Source of the DNA: JBAPUB01 sp049282455
Lineage (GTDB): Bacteria > Actinomycetota > Actinomycetes > JAHEKZ01
DNA length: 14,505 bases
Assembly: GCA_049282455.1 (NCBI GenBank)
Contig: JBAPUB010000212.1
Span: forward strand, 1-14,505
Reading direction: 5' to 3'
How positions within the stretch are numbered: the first letter of the stretch is position 1; every line of letters begins with the position of its first letter. The notes beneath the pieces are model-generated. The model searched no databases, was not told where the DNA came from, and saw nothing but the letters and a program-made list of their open reading frames with translations. Shown here one piece after another: positions 13,701 through 14,505 of the stretch. The translations under genes and the position numbers were made by a program.

Positions 13701-14357
13701 TCAGTCGATCCGTACGGTGCCCGACGGCGTCGCGAACTCCACGGCCACCAGGCCGAGGTCGGAGTCGGCGTCGTCGGGCTCCGGCGTGACCCAGGCCACC
13801 TCGACATCGTCGAGTGGGTGGCCGTTGAGCTGGTCGAGCCACTGCGCCACAGTCGTGGCGTCCCCGGCGATCTCCAGCCGTTCGATCCTCACGTCGTCGC
13901 GCCCCCCGTTGCCGGGGTGCTGCTCGGGCTCGCACAGCCACTGGATGAAGAACGGCAGCTGCGGGTCGTCGATCAGGTCGTTCACCCCGATCTGCTTCCA
14001 GACGAGCTCGTAGCCGTCGGGGCGGCGGCGGTGGCCGTCGACGGCCTCACGGCCCAGCCGCTGCTCGACCCGACCAATGTCGTCGACGGACACGACCCAG
14101 CCCAACCAGCCGCCGCCGGAGTCGGCGCGCTGCTTCACCGCCTGGCCGAAGGGGGCACGGTCGGCTGCGGGGTGGTCGAGGGCAGCGACGACCTCCAGGT
14201 AGGTGCCCCCGGCGAGCGGGAGGACGAAGTTCCTGGTGCCGAACCGCGGGTGCACACCGCCGTCGACGAACCCTGCACCCAGCCGCGAGCCGATGCGCTG
14301 CACGACGTCGGCCAGGTGCTCGGAGGGTGCTGCGTAGGAGAGGTGGTCGAGCCGCAT
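13701..14357 (-). CDS. VOC-superfamily (glyoxalase-like domain) protein
   Basis: A 218-residue cytoplasmic protein of the glyoxalase-like (PF13468-type) group. It begins MRLDHLSYAA and has GGVHPRFGTRN at 33-43, LPLAGGTYLEVV at 46-57, DHPAADRAPFGQAV at 61-74, GGGWLGWVV at 81-89 and WKQIGV at 120-125, which together define a conserved actinobacterial family. Residues His36 and Glu55 are candidates for metal contacts as in VOC enzymes, but the reaction is unknown. A second beta unit begins near LEIAGD at 161-166. I chose ATG at 14357 because AGGA lies about 7 nt upstream on that strand and the family starts there. The frame is open further upstream to about 14462, but those residues are low-complexity Ala/His and Val repeats. 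Its stop is 6 bp from the convergent methyltransferase stop. Confidence 0.85.
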   Translation of the reverse strand: MRLDHLSYAAPSEHLADVVQRIGSRLGAGFVDGGVHPRFGTRNFVLPLAGGTYLEVVAALDHPAADRAPFGQAVKQRADSGGGWLGWVVSVDDIGRVEQRLGREAVDGHRRRPDGYELVWKQIGVNDLIDDPQLPFFIQWLCEPEQHPGNGGRDDVRIERLEIAGDATTVAQWLDQLNGHPLDDVEVAWVTPEPDDADSDLGLVAVEFATPSGTVRID

Positions 14358-14505
14358 GTCGGCATCCTGCCCAATCGACGCGACGACGACGACGGCGGGG
14401 TCGGCATGGGCGGCGTGGGCGGTGTGGGCGGCCATCGGCGCACCAGGTGCGGGGAGGGACAAGTCTGGGCTTCGTGCCGAGTCGGTGGACCGGCAGCCCG
14501 TTGGG
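14358..14505. other. Upstream region of the VOC gene with simple-sequence repeats
   Basis: No gene is supported in these 148 bp. They contain (GAC)4 at 14382-14393 and three 9-bp units GGCATGGGC, GGCGTGGGC and GGTGTGGGC at 14403-14429. Open frames crossing it on both strands are low-complexity and lack convincing starts. The VOC promoter should lie here, but I cannot point to hexamers. Confidence 0.4.

Noticed and set aside
14358..14462. 35-codon N-terminal extension of the VOC protein
   Set aside because: Low-complexity Ala/His and Val runs arise from simple DNA repeats, and the family normally starts at MRLDH.

Overview
The window is compact, GC-rich and strongly NNG/NNC-biased at third codon positions. 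Together with the families present (an HelD/HelR-type RNA polymerase ATPase, an MMPL transporter, a glyoxalase-like VOC protein starting MRLDHLSYAA, and secreted proteins whose signal peptides end in A-x-W-[ST]), this points to an actinomycete chromosome. Nocardioides-like Propionibacteriales would fit, but that is an inference. There are no RNA genes, insertion sequences, phage genes or CRISPR arrays that I can see, and no gene-free stretch longer than 300 bases.

Layout. (1) Bases 1-60 hold the first 20 codons of a leftward gene that runs off the edge, probably an O-methyltransferase. A 106-bp gap separates it from a rightward helicase-like ATPase of the HelD/HelR family (167-2434). (2) Converging on it, with a 10-bp overlap of the 3' ends, is a leftward three-gene cluster (6450 down to 2425) for exported proteins: a small protein with a SipW/TasA-like signal peptide, a second small protein that shares its C-terminal domain pattern, and a 981-residue protein made of a fibronectin III domain, six Ig-like modules and an unassigned C-terminal domain. 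The genes are 13 nt apart and then joined by an ATGA overlap, so they are almost certainly one operon. (3) From a 169-bp divergent intergenic region rightward come a class I methyltransferase (6620-7438), a coiled-coil protein of unknown function (7504-8439), a polytopic membrane protein (8487-9371), a DUF5655-type protein overlapping it (9335-9751), a metal-dependent cyclase/hydrolase (9769-10476), an MMPL-family RND transporter (10576-12759) and a second class I methyltransferase (12891-13694). (4) A leftward VOC/glyoxalase-like gene (13701-14357) converges on the last one, and about 148 bp of its upstream region closes the window.

How the genes may work together. Only the leftward secreted cluster looks like a dedicated system: shared export signature, shared domain, translational coupling, a large cysteine-paired Ig-array protein, and no wall anchor. 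I infer an actinobacterial extracellular matrix or surface-fibre locus loosely comparable to Bacillus tapA-sipW-tasA; no signal peptidase lies in the window. The HelD/HelR gene is a transcription recycling factor and possible rifamycin tolerance gene. The rightward genes look like housekeeping or accessory enzymes with no obvious common pathway; only 8487-9371, 9335-9751 and 9769-10476 are packed tightly enough to be one transcript with confidence.
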